NCBI GenBank assembly: GCA_964387795.1
Contig: CAYLYP010000022.1
Coordinates: 1 to 42,113, forward strand
Source of the DNA: CAYLYP01 sp964387795
GTDB taxonomy: Bacteria > Bacteroidota > Bacteroidia > Bacteroidales > UBA7960
Direction: 5' to 3'
DNA: 42,113 bases
Within the stretch, counting starts at the first letter, position 1; each line of letters begins with the position of its first letter. The notes under the pieces were generated by a model that was not told where the DNA came from, did not search any database, and worked only from the letters and a program-made list of their open reading frames with translations. Positions 16,501-24,976 of this stretch are shown one piece after another. The translations under genes were made by a program, and so were the position numbers.

Positions 16501-17227
16501 GGAGCCTGTAAGGAGGAATGCCATAGCGTAACATTCCACCAGGATGTTCATTTGATTCAAATATTTCGACATGATGTCCTTCAATGGCAAGATAATATGC
16601 AGCAGATAAGCCACCAGGTCCGGCACCAATCACAGCCACTTTTTTTCCACTTGGCGCTTTCAATTGAGGAGTATATCTATCTTTTGAAAACAAATCTAAG
16701 TCGGAGGCGTATCTTTTTAAATAATCTATTCCAACGCTTGTTCCATCGACCAGGATACGTCGGCAGGCCACTTCGCAAGGCCTTACACAAACGCGGCCAC
16801 ATATTGAGGGGAGGGGGTTTGTTTGTTTTATTAATGCAACAGCTTCGTGGTATAAGCCTTTGTTGATTAAGGAAATATATCCCTGGACATCAACACCTGC
16901 CGGGCAAGTTTGTTTACAGGGGGCTGAGCAATCAGCATAGTGGTTGCTAAGTAAAAGGTCGAGGGCCATTTTTCTCGATTTTTTTACTTTCTCAGTCTCT
17001 GTATTTATTTTCATCCCTTCAGAGATACGGGTTGAGCAGGAAGGTTGAAGCCCGCGCATTCCTTCTACTTCAACAACACAAACATAACATGAGGAAAAAG
17101 GTTCAAGCCTTTCATCGTTACATAAGGTTGGGATATCTATTTCATTCCTTTTGCACAACTCCAGAATCGTTTCTCCCTTATTTCCTTTAACAATATTTCC
17201 GTTAAGAATGATATTGAGTTTGTCCAT
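13541..17227 (-). CDS. GltD-like/NuoG-like fusion, large subunit of a soluble NAD(P)H-ferredoxin oxidoreductase
   Basis: 1228 aa from the ATG at 17227 (a TTG at 17239 opens the frame). Domains in order: [2Fe-2S] ferredoxin (about 1-75, C36, C47, C50, C64); a cluster segment HYADCSAPCKQTCPAG (about 96-111) plus CGRVCVRPCEVAC; a GltD-type FAD/NAD(P)H domain (about 195-515, IGAGPGGLSAAYYLA; IGGGNTAMDCCRTAK followed by YRR, as in NADPH-using GltD); two [4Fe-4S] ferredoxin motifs (CILCARCIRIC, CDSCGLCISTC, about 630-685); then a molybdopterin-oxidoreductase-like region with its own cluster (CNLCSVGC...GNIC) to about 1180. The position that holds Cys/Sec in formate dehydrogenases reads around GSFHYLDNQ and has neither, so formate oxidation is unlikely and the domain is NuoG-like. 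With the NuoE and NuoF genes just upstream it forms one predicted electron-transfer complex, most like Stn/Bfu-type bifurcating enzymes. Confidence 0.88.
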   Translation of the reverse strand: MDKLNIILNGNIVKGNKGETILELCKRNEIDIPTLCNDERLEPFSSCYVCVVEVEGMRGLQPSCSTRISEGMKINTETEKVKKSRKMALDLLLSNHYADCSAPCKQTCPAGVDVQGYISLINKGLYHEAVALIKQTNPLPSICGRVCVRPCEVACRRILVDGTSVGIDYLKRYASDLDLFSKDRYTPQLKAPSGKKVAVIGAGPGGLSAAYYLAIEGHHVEIFESNEHPGGMLRYGIPPYRLPNDIIDKEVEGITALGVNIHYKQRLGDNLHYNDLMANFNSIVLAIGSQNGTSIGCENDDAGNIFTGIDFLRNMEVTGQRYNFKGKKVAVIGGGNTAMDCCRTAKRCGADEVMVIYRRTEKEMPANPIEIHESRLEGINYLFLTAPARVNKDPENNLKSLSCFKMELGEPDASGRRRPVKVDGSEFEIELDIILAAIGQKTNVNFIEDINNASPTKLNINKWGDIEANPSNLQTSIEHIFACGDGVTGPATLIEAIAQGRKAAFSCNQFLNGLEIMPEPSEFISRKDNFETQGPTDYQLFFMHKKKEEMPTLSPSFRSNFDEVELGYTPEQAHNESQRCLECGCTKYYTCDLKKLATQYNAQQKILQGYYKKYKIDFRHPFIEFDNNKCILCARCIRICSEVNGANALGLINRGFETYIGPSLNLPLTKTNCDSCGLCISTCPTGAITENVTFKPGPILTDSFETICNLCSVGCTIEMHHKNDFFYKTEGAKGLINSDGNICRYARFGYSSLNQTKRITKPMLRNGNDWKEISFDQAFDLIAKHIRNANENESAFFAGARLTNEELYLIQKLARTAGQTSRIGSFHYLDNQNTSLFTKHFDVPFSEFGEASKFYLFASETNTEHGVVSFRVFNQAYLNNIPVELITSKGPGQMAHKADFIWNIRDYYAFIKAVNYYLVANGLHNQIFINDNCQNFDTYKAALLEEDFNTLIVSSGLGENDIASFAKDYNLQPNAILIFAENNVCQATISELHNLAAITGKTGKRASGLVVLKPKNNSQGLIDMGIFPDLLPGGNNANNEKLINKLNSIWKSEIKTSGHEFRLSDELTNGKIKNIFIFGEDPLGCALNPEQATTLLSNASFLMVQDYFLSPTAQKAHLVLPASMPFETGGSFTNTQQFIQSFIKELDSPVAIDNIDQINQIADRLGLAWNIKSPEDILAEISILLNDSLSGKNMKFEITTNEKQNHCFGFGCDAWQKTIETEFYKSFS

Positions 17228-17266
17228 TTTGTTGTTCAATTGTATTGTTGTAAAACTCCGGGCTTT

Positions 17267-19045
17267 TTAGCTGATTTTAATGGCGTTGAATTTGCATTTT
17301 GTTAAACAGACTCCACATTTAATGCATAAATCCTGGTTAATGAAGTGTGCTTTTTTCTTTTCACCAGTAATGGCATTAACAGGACAGCCTTTTGCACAGA
17401 CAGTACAAGCTGTACAATTATCAGTAATGACTTCATAGGTGAGAAGTTTTTTACATTTTAATGCAGGGCATTTTTTATTCCTGATATGTGCTTCATATTC
17501 GTCCCTGAAATACTTTATGGTTGTTAGCACAGGGTTGGGAGCTGTCTGACCTAAGCCGCACGATGAGTTGTCTTTGATTGCTTCAGCGAGTTCAAGAAGT
17601 GTTTCAATATCGCCTTCTTTGCCTTCTCCTTCGGTAATTCTTGTAAGGATTTCAAGCATTCTTTTAGTGCCAATCCTGCAAAAGGTACACTTACCACAAG
17701 ATTCTTTTTGGGTAAAATCAAGAAAAAACCTTGCGATATCGACAACGCATGTAGATTCATCCATAACAACCATACCCCCTGAGCCCATGATAGCCCCGGT
17801 AGCTTTCAGAGAGTCATAATCAACAATTGTATCTGAAAGATATTCAGGGATGCACCCTCCTGAAGGCCCCCCAAGCTGAACTGCTTTAAATTTTTTGCCT
17901 CCAACTATTCCCCCACCAAGTTTAAAGATGATGTCTTTTATTGTAATACCAATTGGTACTTCAACCAGACCACCGTTTTTTATTTTACCTGTGAGGGCAA
18001 ATACTTTAGTCCCTTTGCTTTTTTCGGTGCCATAAATGGTAAATTTTTCAGGGCCATTAAAGATAATCCATGGGATATTGGCAAATGTTTCTACATTATT
18101 GATGTTGGTTGGTTTTTTCCATAAGCCTGATTCGGCAGGGAAAGGAGGTCTTCGTCTGGGCATTCCTCTTTTTCCTTCAATGGATGCAATAAGGGCAGTT
18201 TCCTCACCACAAACGAAAGCACCGGCTCCTTCTTTAATACTTATGTCAAAATTACAACCAGTAATCCCACAAATATTATTTCCAAGGAAGCCATTTTCTC
18301 TTGCCTGATGAATAGCTATTTCAAGTCGTTTTATGGCCAATGGATATTCAGCCCTGCAATAGATATAACCATGAGATGCACCGATGGCATAGCCACAGAT
18401 GATCATTCCTTCCAATACTGCATGAGGGTCGCCTTCAAGGATGGAGCGATTCATAAAAGCACCGGGATCTCCTTCGTCAGCATTACAGACAACGTATTTT
18501 TGTTCATTGATGGATTTGGCTGCATATCTCCACTTAGCTCCTGTTAAGAACCCACTGCCTCCCCGGCCTCTGATACCTGAATCTAAAACACTTTGAATAA
18601 CTGTTTCAGGCGATATCTTCAGGGAGGCAATTTTTTGGATTGCCCCATAGCCATTTCTTTGAATATATTCCTGAATAGATTCAGGGTCTATATAGCCACA
18701 ATTTCTTAATGCAATTTTAACCTGTCCATCAAAGAAATTTTTATCAGGTGTTTCAAAAAGATCTGTCTTTACAACATATTCTTTGATGGGGGAGAAGTTT
18801 TTAATATGCTTCTCAATGATTTCATTAGCTTTTTCAGGTGTAACCTCGCCATATAAATAAGAACCGGTTTCATCGATGACCTCAACTAAGGGTTCCCGGA
18901 AACACATCCCAATGCAACTTGTTTTTTTTAGTTCAAAGTCCAGTAAATCTGTATTTTTAATCCTTTCCAGTTCCTTATATGTTTTTCCTGCACCGGCAGC
19001 TAATCCACAACTGCCAATACCGACGATGATCGTTGTTTTGTTCAT
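17267..19045 (-). CDS. NuoF/HydB-like NADH-binding flavoprotein subunit
   Basis: A 592-aa subunit that binds FMN and NAD(H). Residues 1-110 are a thioredoxin-like [2Fe-2S] domain (GSCGLAAGAGK, TSCIGMCFREP). The NuoF core has the NADH/FMN loops GRGGSGFLTGAKW and CNADEGDPGAFMNR, then GAGAFVCGEETALI and an SLBB segment. A [4Fe-4S] site is at ESCGKCTFCRIGTKRM with a later CGLG. Two extra C-terminal [4Fe-4S] motifs (CTACTVCAKGCP, CIKCGVCLTKC) match the HydB/HndC type, not respiratory NuoF, and allow ferredoxin exchange. It starts at the ATG at 19045, lies between the nuoE-like gene and the GltD/NuoG fusion (39 bp gap) and is clearly part of that operon. Confidence 0.93.
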   Translation of the reverse strand: MNKTTIIVGIGSCGLAAGAGKTYKELERIKNTDLLDFELKKTSCIGMCFREPLVEVIDETGSYLYGEVTPEKANEIIEKHIKNFSPIKEYVVKTDLFETPDKNFFDGQVKIALRNCGYIDPESIQEYIQRNGYGAIQKIASLKISPETVIQSVLDSGIRGRGGSGFLTGAKWRYAAKSINEQKYVVCNADEGDPGAFMNRSILEGDPHAVLEGMIICGYAIGASHGYIYCRAEYPLAIKRLEIAIHQARENGFLGNNICGITGCNFDISIKEGAGAFVCGEETALIASIEGKRGMPRRRPPFPAESGLWKKPTNINNVETFANIPWIIFNGPEKFTIYGTEKSKGTKVFALTGKIKNGGLVEVPIGITIKDIIFKLGGGIVGGKKFKAVQLGGPSGGCIPEYLSDTIVDYDSLKATGAIMGSGGMVVMDESTCVVDIARFFLDFTQKESCGKCTFCRIGTKRMLEILTRITEGEGKEGDIETLLELAEAIKDNSSCGLGQTAPNPVLTTIKYFRDEYEAHIRNKKCPALKCKKLLTYEVITDNCTACTVCAKGCPVNAITGEKKKAHFINQDLCIKCGVCLTKCKFNAIKIS

Positions 19046-19170
19046 TGATTAAGAATTAAATTGCCAGACAAATAGTTATTTATCAGGAACTGAAAATTGA
19101 GGGGTTTGAACCATCTAATATGAAAAAGAGCACAGGTCTTGATAGAAAAATCTTATGTTTGGCTTAATTT

Positions 19171-19698
19171 TCAAGGATTAATATGGTTTCTTTGAATCTC
19201 CATTAAAATTTTTACAGCCTGTGAAGATGTTAATTTCCCATAGGTTTCTTCGCCAATCATCATAACGGGGGCTAAAGAACAACAGCCCAGGCAGGCTACT
19301 GTTTCGACAGTGAAAAGGCCATCGGTGGTTGTTTCTCCGTCTTTTATTTCAAGGAAATCAAGAATACCTTCACTCACTTCAGATGCATTTTGGACATGGC
19401 AGGCGGTGCCATGGCATATTTTAACGATGTTTTTCCCAATCGGATGGAGCCTGAACTGGGCATAAAAGGTAGCAACCCCATACATCTCATTTATCTTAAG
19501 GCCTACATCTCTGTTGAGTTTTAAAAATGCTTCTTTGGGGATGTATCCATAGAGGTTTTGAGTTGCCTGGAGCAAAGGGATGAGGTTTCCTTTTTTGTTT
19601 TTATATTTTTCAATAAAGGCATCCATAGCTGAAAGTTCAACTGGGGCAATTTCTTTTGCCTGGTTTTCCTGGTTTTGTATCCTCTTTATTCGCTCCAT
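19171..19698 (-). CDS. NuoE/HydC-like [2Fe-2S] subunit
   Basis: A 175-aa thioredoxin-like ferredoxin of the complex I 24-kDa family. A helical N-terminal part (to about residue 90, LYGYIPKEA, YGVATFYAQF) precedes the [2Fe-2S] fold with ligand motifs CHGTACHV and CLGCC. It is the first gene of the oxidoreductase operon (nuoE-like, nuoF-like, gltD/nuoG-like, probably the rubrerythrin-like gene), starting at the ATG at 19698. It transfers electrons to or from the FMN subunit. A 125-bp gap separates it from the nuoF-like gene. Confidence 0.92.
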   Translation of the reverse strand: MERIKRIQNQENQAKEIAPVELSAMDAFIEKYKNKKGNLIPLLQATQNLYGYIPKEAFLKLNRDVGLKINEMYGVATFYAQFRLHPIGKNIVKICHGTACHVQNASEVSEGILDFLEIKDGETTTDGLFTVETVACLGCCSLAPVMMIGEETYGKLTSSQAVKILMEIQRNHINP

Positions 19699-19822
19699 TT
19701 AAGGATTTTTCTTCTATATTTTTTCAGGAGTACAAAATATCACTTTTTTTCAGGTATTTGAATTCAAAATGGATTTTTTTTTATATTAAAATAATATTGA
19801 TAATTGAAAATAAATGCAATAT

Positions 19823-19857
19823 AAAAAAAAGGTCTTGCCATTAGGCAAGACCTTTTT
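19823..19857 (-). terminator. Intrinsic terminator of gdhA
   Basis: A perfect 9-bp stem GGTCTTGCC (19831-19839) / GGCAAGACC (19844-19852) with an ATTA loop is flanked by eight A and five T. It lies 20 bp past the gdhA stop codon and insulates gdhA from the nuoE-like operon. Confidence 0.9.
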
Positions 19858-19876
19858 AAAAGAAACGTATCAATTA

Positions 19877-21214
19877 TTAAATTACACCCTGATCAAGCAT
19901 TGCATCGGCAACTTTAATGAAACCAGCAATGTTGGCGCCTTTCAGATAGTTAACAAAACCATCAGGTTGTTTACCATACTTAACGCAAGCTTCGTGAATG
20001 TTAATCATAATCTGTTGGAGACGTTCTTCAACTTCTTCTGCAGACCAGCTGATTTTCATTGCATTTTGAGTTTGTTCCAAACCAGAAGTAGCAACACCAC
20101 CGGCATTAGAAGCTTTTCCAGGAGAGAATAAAAGTTTATTCTTCAGGAAGATTTCAATTGCATCAGGAGTACATGGCATGTTAGCACCTTCACCAACACA
20201 CATACAACCATTCTTAACAAGGTTCTGGGCATCCTGAGCATTTAATTCGTTTTGGGTAGCACAAGGAAGGGCAACATCACATTTTACTTCCCAAGGACGT
20301 TTGCCTTCAACGAATTTTGCACCAGGGAATTGGAGAGCGTAAGGTTTTACGATATCCTGGTTAGAAGCGCGAAGCTCTAACATATAATCAATTTTTTTGC
20401 CACTGATACCATCTGGGTCATAAATATAACCATCAGGACCTGATATTGTAACAACTTTACCACCAAGCTGGGTAGCTTTAATAACTGAACCCCATGCAAC
20501 GTTACCAAAACCAGAAACAGCTACAACTTTACCCTGGAAAGATGTTCCCCTGGTTTTAAGCATTTCCTGAGAGAAATAAACGTTACCAAAACCTGTAGCT
20601 TCAGGGCGAACCAAACTACCACCCCAGTTACGGCCCTTACCTGTAATAACGCCATTATGAACGTTAGCAAGTTTTTTATACATTCCATAGAGGTATCCGA
20701 TTTCACGGCCACCAACACCTATGTCACCAGCAGGAACATCCTGATCGGCACCAATGTATTTGAACAATTCAGCCATGAAAGCCTGGCAGAAGCGCATGAT
20801 TTCATTGTTTGATTTTCCTTTTGGATCGAAATCACTACCACCTTTAGCACCTCCCATAGGAAGAGTAGTTAAGCTGTTTTTGAAGATTTGCTCAAATCCA
20901 AGGAATTTCAAAATACTTAAGTTTACACTTGGGTGGAAACGAAGGCCACCTTTGTAAGGTCCTATAGCATTGTTAAACTGAATACGATAACCTCTGTTAA
21001 CGTTTACTTTTCCTTTATCATCAACCCATTGTACCTTAAACTGGATGATACGATCAGGTTCGATAATTCTTTCAATAATGCTTGCTGCATCATACTTAGG
21101 GTTTTCGTTAACCACGTCGACAATGGTTTCCAAAACTTCTTTTACAGCTTGTAAAAATTCATTTTGACCAGGATTCTTTTTTTCCAGATCGGTCATGATT
21201 TGTTCTAAATTCAT
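19877..21214 (-). CDS. gdhA: Glutamate dehydrogenase, NADP-type hexameric
   Basis: A 445-aa enzyme that interconverts 2-oxoglutarate plus ammonium and glutamate. Active-site motifs are intact: GPYKGGLRFHPSVN, PMGGAKGGSDFDPKGKS, and QDVPAGDIGVGGREIGYLYG. The coenzyme-binding domain has VAVSGFGNVAWG and ends with the family helix. Length and the family-I pattern fit NADP-dependent GDH, the main ammonium-assimilating enzyme in Bacteroidales. It starts at the ATG at 21214, 114 bp after the stop of the 993-aa gene, and has its own strong terminator. Its cofactor pool links it functionally to the oxidoreductase operon downstream. Confidence 0.96.
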   Translation of the reverse strand: MNLEQIMTDLEKKNPGQNEFLQAVKEVLETIVDVVNENPKYDAASIIERIIEPDRIIQFKVQWVDDKGKVNVNRGYRIQFNNAIGPYKGGLRFHPSVNLSILKFLGFEQIFKNSLTTLPMGGAKGGSDFDPKGKSNNEIMRFCQAFMAELFKYIGADQDVPAGDIGVGGREIGYLYGMYKKLANVHNGVITGKGRNWGGSLVRPEATGFGNVYFSQEMLKTRGTSFQGKVVAVSGFGNVAWGSVIKATQLGGKVVTISGPDGYIYDPDGISGKKIDYMLELRASNQDIVKPYALQFPGAKFVEGKRPWEVKCDVALPCATQNELNAQDAQNLVKNGCMCVGEGANMPCTPDAIEIFLKNKLLFSPGKASNAGGVATSGLEQTQNAMKISWSAEEVEERLQQIMINIHEACVKYGKQPDGFVNYLKGANIAGFIKVADAMLDQGVI

Positions 21215-21328
21215 ATTTGGAAAAATTTAGATGTTTGTAAATTTAAGTGTTAGTGATTTAACAACCGGGGTTGAAAATCAAGGCGAAATTATGGGTATTT
21301 TATTGAATGGCAAAGATTTTTCATTAAT

Positions 21329-24310
21329 TTATTTAGGTGTCTTAAAAATTATGCCCTGGTGCGTCCTTCCATCAATTTTTATTGTTAGGGGAATGCTGGT
21401 TTTCACATGTCTGACGAAATTATTTTCAAAAATGTGTTCGAGCCCATCGAGGTAAGCCTGGTCAATGTATCCGTCTTCAATGAATGTGTTTATTGTAAAA
21501 TAGCCTACCGAGAAGCTTGTAAGGTTTTGGAAAAAGTGCGTACCCTGGCTGGGATCAATGCGGTAATTTGGTAATCCGGCTTCAACAATAAGCCTTGCAG
21601 CAGATATCTGTGCCCATCTTACAGGTATTCCAAGCCATGGGTCACTGGAACCCCATCTGCCAGGTCCAATCAGGATGTAGTTCTCATTACGGTTTTTAAA
21701 ACCCTGATTGAGTTGTTCGATATAAGATGCAATGGTATTATTTTCAGCAGGATTAAAGGTTTGAGGTTTTACATAAACAATATCACAAATATTGTTTATA
21801 GTACCGTTCCCTAATGCATTTTTGCTGTATAAGAGGGTTTCGTCCCTGTTTGGATTAACTATTGTTACCTGGTGTTTGTCATTAGCCTCAACGATAGGCC
21901 TTATCTGAAGGAAATGGAATACCTGCGGATGGTCTCCTGTATCAAGGTCAACAGCAAATTCTATCTCAACAGGATTGTTCATTTCTCTTTTTCCCATTTC
22001 CAGGATATTGCTTAAGATTTCAGCGAGCGGAAAGCTGTTATGTTTAAGCAGATTGGAAAATGTGATAATTTTTTTGCCACCCTCATATAAACCTTCCCTG
22101 ATGATTTGATCCTGGTAATCAAAAGTTGAAACAACATATTTGATGGAACTATCGTTTTCTGCTTCATTAATTTTTAATTTGTAAAGGTTTACAGATTCAT
22201 CAGTTGAAGGATGAAAACTTCCAACATGAAGGTTTAACGAATAAAATTCTTTCTGGCTATCAGTGAGGGCAAGTTCAGGTTTAGAGAGCTGAAGGACTTT
22301 TTGGGGGTATCTTGGGCAAAAACGCAGGGAGACACCACCTTCAACAATGGTTTTGCCTAATCCAAAAGCAATATTAGCAACACCATCCTCGTATTGCTCG
22401 GGGGCAATAGGATAGAAGTTGACCGAGCGGGCAACCCCAGACAAGGTAGGATAAAACTTATTGCCATAAGTCCGGCCTGCAATGTTTTGAATTACCACAG
22501 CCATCTTTTCCTCATCAATAACATTAGAGGTTGCAGTAATATAGGCTTTGCTGTCTTTATAAAAAACAGAAGCATATACACTTTTTATGGCTACTTCAAG
22601 GTCATGAAGCCTGTTTTCAGGTCTTGGGTCATTATTTGCAATCATATAGGTTGCATACACACCTGCAAATGGTTGATAATGCGAGTCTTCAAGGAGACTG
22701 GAAGACCTTACTGCCAGAGGGATTGTAAATACATCGATGAGTTCCTTAAGAGGGGCAATGATGCGATGGGGAAGTTTGGCTTTAATAAATTTATCAAGGA
22801 TTTCCTCATCGGATATATTTGAAAGGGCATCCTTGTAAAGATGGTTTTCTTCCATGAACTCATCAAAGATATCAGTTGTTAAAACAACAGTTCGGGGGAT
22901 TGTAATAATGATATCCTCCCATTTGTGCATGAGTTTATGTTTTTTAATCATCGAATCAATAAATGCAAGTCCCCTGGCTTTACCGCCAAGCATCCCATCG
23001 CCTAAACGTGTAAAGATTGCATATTCATCAATCTGGCTTGCTATAACACCCCGTCCTTTATTAATGCGGTAATTAGCTATTGTATCAATGAGATAAGAAC
23101 GGATTTCTTCAATATTATTGAAATCCTCAGTGCTTTTTTCAGAGAAGAGGCGTGCAATAGAAAACAATGCACGGGCTTTGAGCCAGCGTGAAAAGTGGTT
23201 GTTGGCCACATGATATTCAAGGCAGTTGGAAGGGATGCTGGATATTTTTACCTGAAGGCAGTGAAGATTGTTGGCACGATCAATTTCTTCAAGTGAGCCT
23301 GGGCTTTTAAACACAAAATCACCAAAGCCATAATGCTCTTTAATGTATTGTCTAAGCTCAATAAGCAGTGTTTTTGAGAATTTATTGATAAATGTAACTT
23401 CAATTTTTTTCATTAAGTCATCGCTCCACTCATCTGAAGATTGAAGCAGGATGGGTATCTGAGAGTTTTCGGCCCTTATTTTGCAAGCAAGCTTTATCCC
23501 TGCCTGGGAATCTTTTTCCCCATTCCTGTAATATGAAATATCTGAAATAACCCCTAATAGGTTGTGCTTATACTTTTCATAAAACTCAACGGCCTGCTCA
23601 TAGGTTTTAGCCAGAAGGATTTTTGGTCTTGCCCTCATCCTCATGGTCTTTTTATGCTCATTAAGGCCTTCGGTCATCAATTCATTGGTTTGTTCAAAGA
23701 TTACCTTATATATTGTCGGAAGGTAAGAAGAATAATATCTGATGGAGTCTTCAACAAGCAATATGGCCTGTACTCCAATTTCATCAATGTCATTCTGGGC
23801 ATTCATCTTGTCTTCAATGAGCTTGATGATAGCCAAAAGCAGACTTGAATTGCCGAGCCAGCAAAACACATAGTCAATAGAGGATAAATCCTCATTGGCT
23901 AATTTTAATGTTACCTCTCTTGAGAAATGTGTTAATACTACAATGGGGATATCAGGATAGCGCTTTTTTACTTTTTTGGCCATTTCGAAGGCATCAATCT
24001 TTCCAACATTCAACATTGTAATAACAAGGTCGAAGCTTTTCTTTTCCATAAGTTCGAATGCCTTTTCAGATGAGCTAGCCTGAGTGAACTGGGGAGGGTA
24101 ACGAAGATTCTTTGAAGTGTATTCCAGAAATATCTTTTCATTGATACGTCCATCTTCCTCAAGCATAAAAGCATCATAATTGCTGCATATCAGCAATACA
24201 TTAATAATCCGCTTTTGCATGAGGTTGTGATAGGGGATGTCACCAAAGTCGAATTTATCGGTGGCGTATAGCTCATTATAGCGATATTTGGTAGGGACTG
24301 AAGGGTTCAT
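21329..24310 (-). CDS. Double-receiver PEP/pyruvate-binding (PPDK_N-like) protein
   Basis: A 993-aa cytoplasmic protein. Residues about 33-168 are a pseudo-receiver: the phospho-acceptor position reads FDLVITMLNVG, with Met99 in place of Asp, and the conserved Lys is missing. Residues about 180-325 are a second receiver that keeps the acidic VEDS motif, D256 (GVISDISYY) and a Lys (FINKFSK). The central and C-terminal parts resemble the ATP-grasp nucleotide-binding domain of PEP synthase/PPDK (GDGMLGGKARGLAF, AVRSSSLLEDSHYQPFAGVY, FGLGKTIVEGG, FLQIRPIVE). A final segment (GPGRWGSSDPWLGIPV, SQGTHFFQNL) is typical of this Bacteroidota group. The phospho-His swivel and PEP-binding barrel of true PEP synthase are absent, so ordinary PEP synthesis is unlikely. 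A phosphorylation-regulated phosphotransfer or sensor role is inferred. It precedes gdhA on the same strand. Confidence 0.85.
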   Translation of the reverse strand: MNPSVPTKYRYNELYATDKFDFGDIPYHNLMQKRIINVLLICSNYDAFMLEEDGRINEKIFLEYTSKNLRYPPQFTQASSSEKAFELMEKKSFDLVITMLNVGKIDAFEMAKKVKKRYPDIPIVVLTHFSREVTLKLANEDLSSIDYVFCWLGNSSLLLAIIKLIEDKMNAQNDIDEIGVQAILLVEDSIRYYSSYLPTIYKVIFEQTNELMTEGLNEHKKTMRMRARPKILLAKTYEQAVEFYEKYKHNLLGVISDISYYRNGEKDSQAGIKLACKIRAENSQIPILLQSSDEWSDDLMKKIEVTFINKFSKTLLIELRQYIKEHYGFGDFVFKSPGSLEEIDRANNLHCLQVKISSIPSNCLEYHVANNHFSRWLKARALFSIARLFSEKSTEDFNNIEEIRSYLIDTIANYRINKGRGVIASQIDEYAIFTRLGDGMLGGKARGLAFIDSMIKKHKLMHKWEDIIITIPRTVVLTTDIFDEFMEENHLYKDALSNISDEEILDKFIKAKLPHRIIAPLKELIDVFTIPLAVRSSSLLEDSHYQPFAGVYATYMIANNDPRPENRLHDLEVAIKSVYASVFYKDSKAYITATSNVIDEEKMAVVIQNIAGRTYGNKFYPTLSGVARSVNFYPIAPEQYEDGVANIAFGLGKTIVEGGVSLRFCPRYPQKVLQLSKPELALTDSQKEFYSLNLHVGSFHPSTDESVNLYKLKINEAENDSSIKYVVSTFDYQDQIIREGLYEGGKKIITFSNLLKHNSFPLAEILSNILEMGKREMNNPVEIEFAVDLDTGDHPQVFHFLQIRPIVEANDKHQVTIVNPNRDETLLYSKNALGNGTINNICDIVYVKPQTFNPAENNTIASYIEQLNQGFKNRNENYILIGPGRWGSSDPWLGIPVRWAQISAARLIVEAGLPNYRIDPSQGTHFFQNLTSFSVGYFTINTFIEDGYIDQAYLDGLEHIFENNFVRHVKTSIPLTIKIDGRTHQGIIFKTPK

Positions 24311-24976
24311 GGTTATCAGGCTTTGTTTTGGGGAAAAAATATAAATACAATTCTATAGAAATATCTGGGAGCCATTCACCAGTCCCGTATGGATTGAAAG
24401 CAGGCTTATCTGTGTTTGCTGACCTGTTCATTCCATCTTGATATATTTCTGTGACGAATGGATTTTGTTTTCTTTTTCTTATTGCTAATTTAATGCTTTA
24501 TGAGATGAAAATCACTATTAGCCATATTATTTTTTGTATTCTGGGAGAAGAGCTTTTAACTATAGTTAATTTCAAGCTTATGCCAATGAATAAGGCTTGT
24601 TAGAAAAACCTAAACAGACTTATAGATTGTTATCTTCAATTCAATTTTATGAATATGAGTTCAGGATTTATTATTCCTTTATAATTTTGTGTTCGTATTT
24701 GTTATAACAATCCTATATTGCATCATCAGGCTGGATTTAAAAAAAATACTCTTGTTTATGCAGAAATTTGTTTTATCGAATTGTATTTTATTTGCATCAT
24801 AATTATTTGTAATATGTTTTTTCATTATTTTTGATGCAGCGAATGATTTTTTAAAAAAAAACAAATCGTGTTTTTGAAACAATAGACCCTGATTTAAAAA
24901 ATTGTCATCACTTATGAGATTTTAATGTATTGTTTCAAAATGGAAGCCAAACGTCATTCATTAAAAGCAAAAAAAT
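24311..24976. other. Divergent intergenic region
   Basis: About 670 bp of very AT-rich DNA between divergent genes. The short minus-strand frame at 24679-24882 has no family features and I do not call it. No terminator-like hairpin, RNA gene or clear -33/-7 pair was recognised. Confidence 0.6.

Noticed and set aside
13541..17227. Annotation of the large fusion as a catalytic formate dehydrogenase
   Set aside because: The Cys/Sec position of the active site is not present (the segment reads around GSFHYLDNQ) and no in-frame TGA could encode Sec, so only the Fe-S and fold similarity remain.
24679..24882. Short minus-strand open frame in the gap before the FISUMP gene
   Set aside because: Very AT-rich, Lys/Phe/Asn-biased translation with no signal, motif or promoter, consistent with chance.
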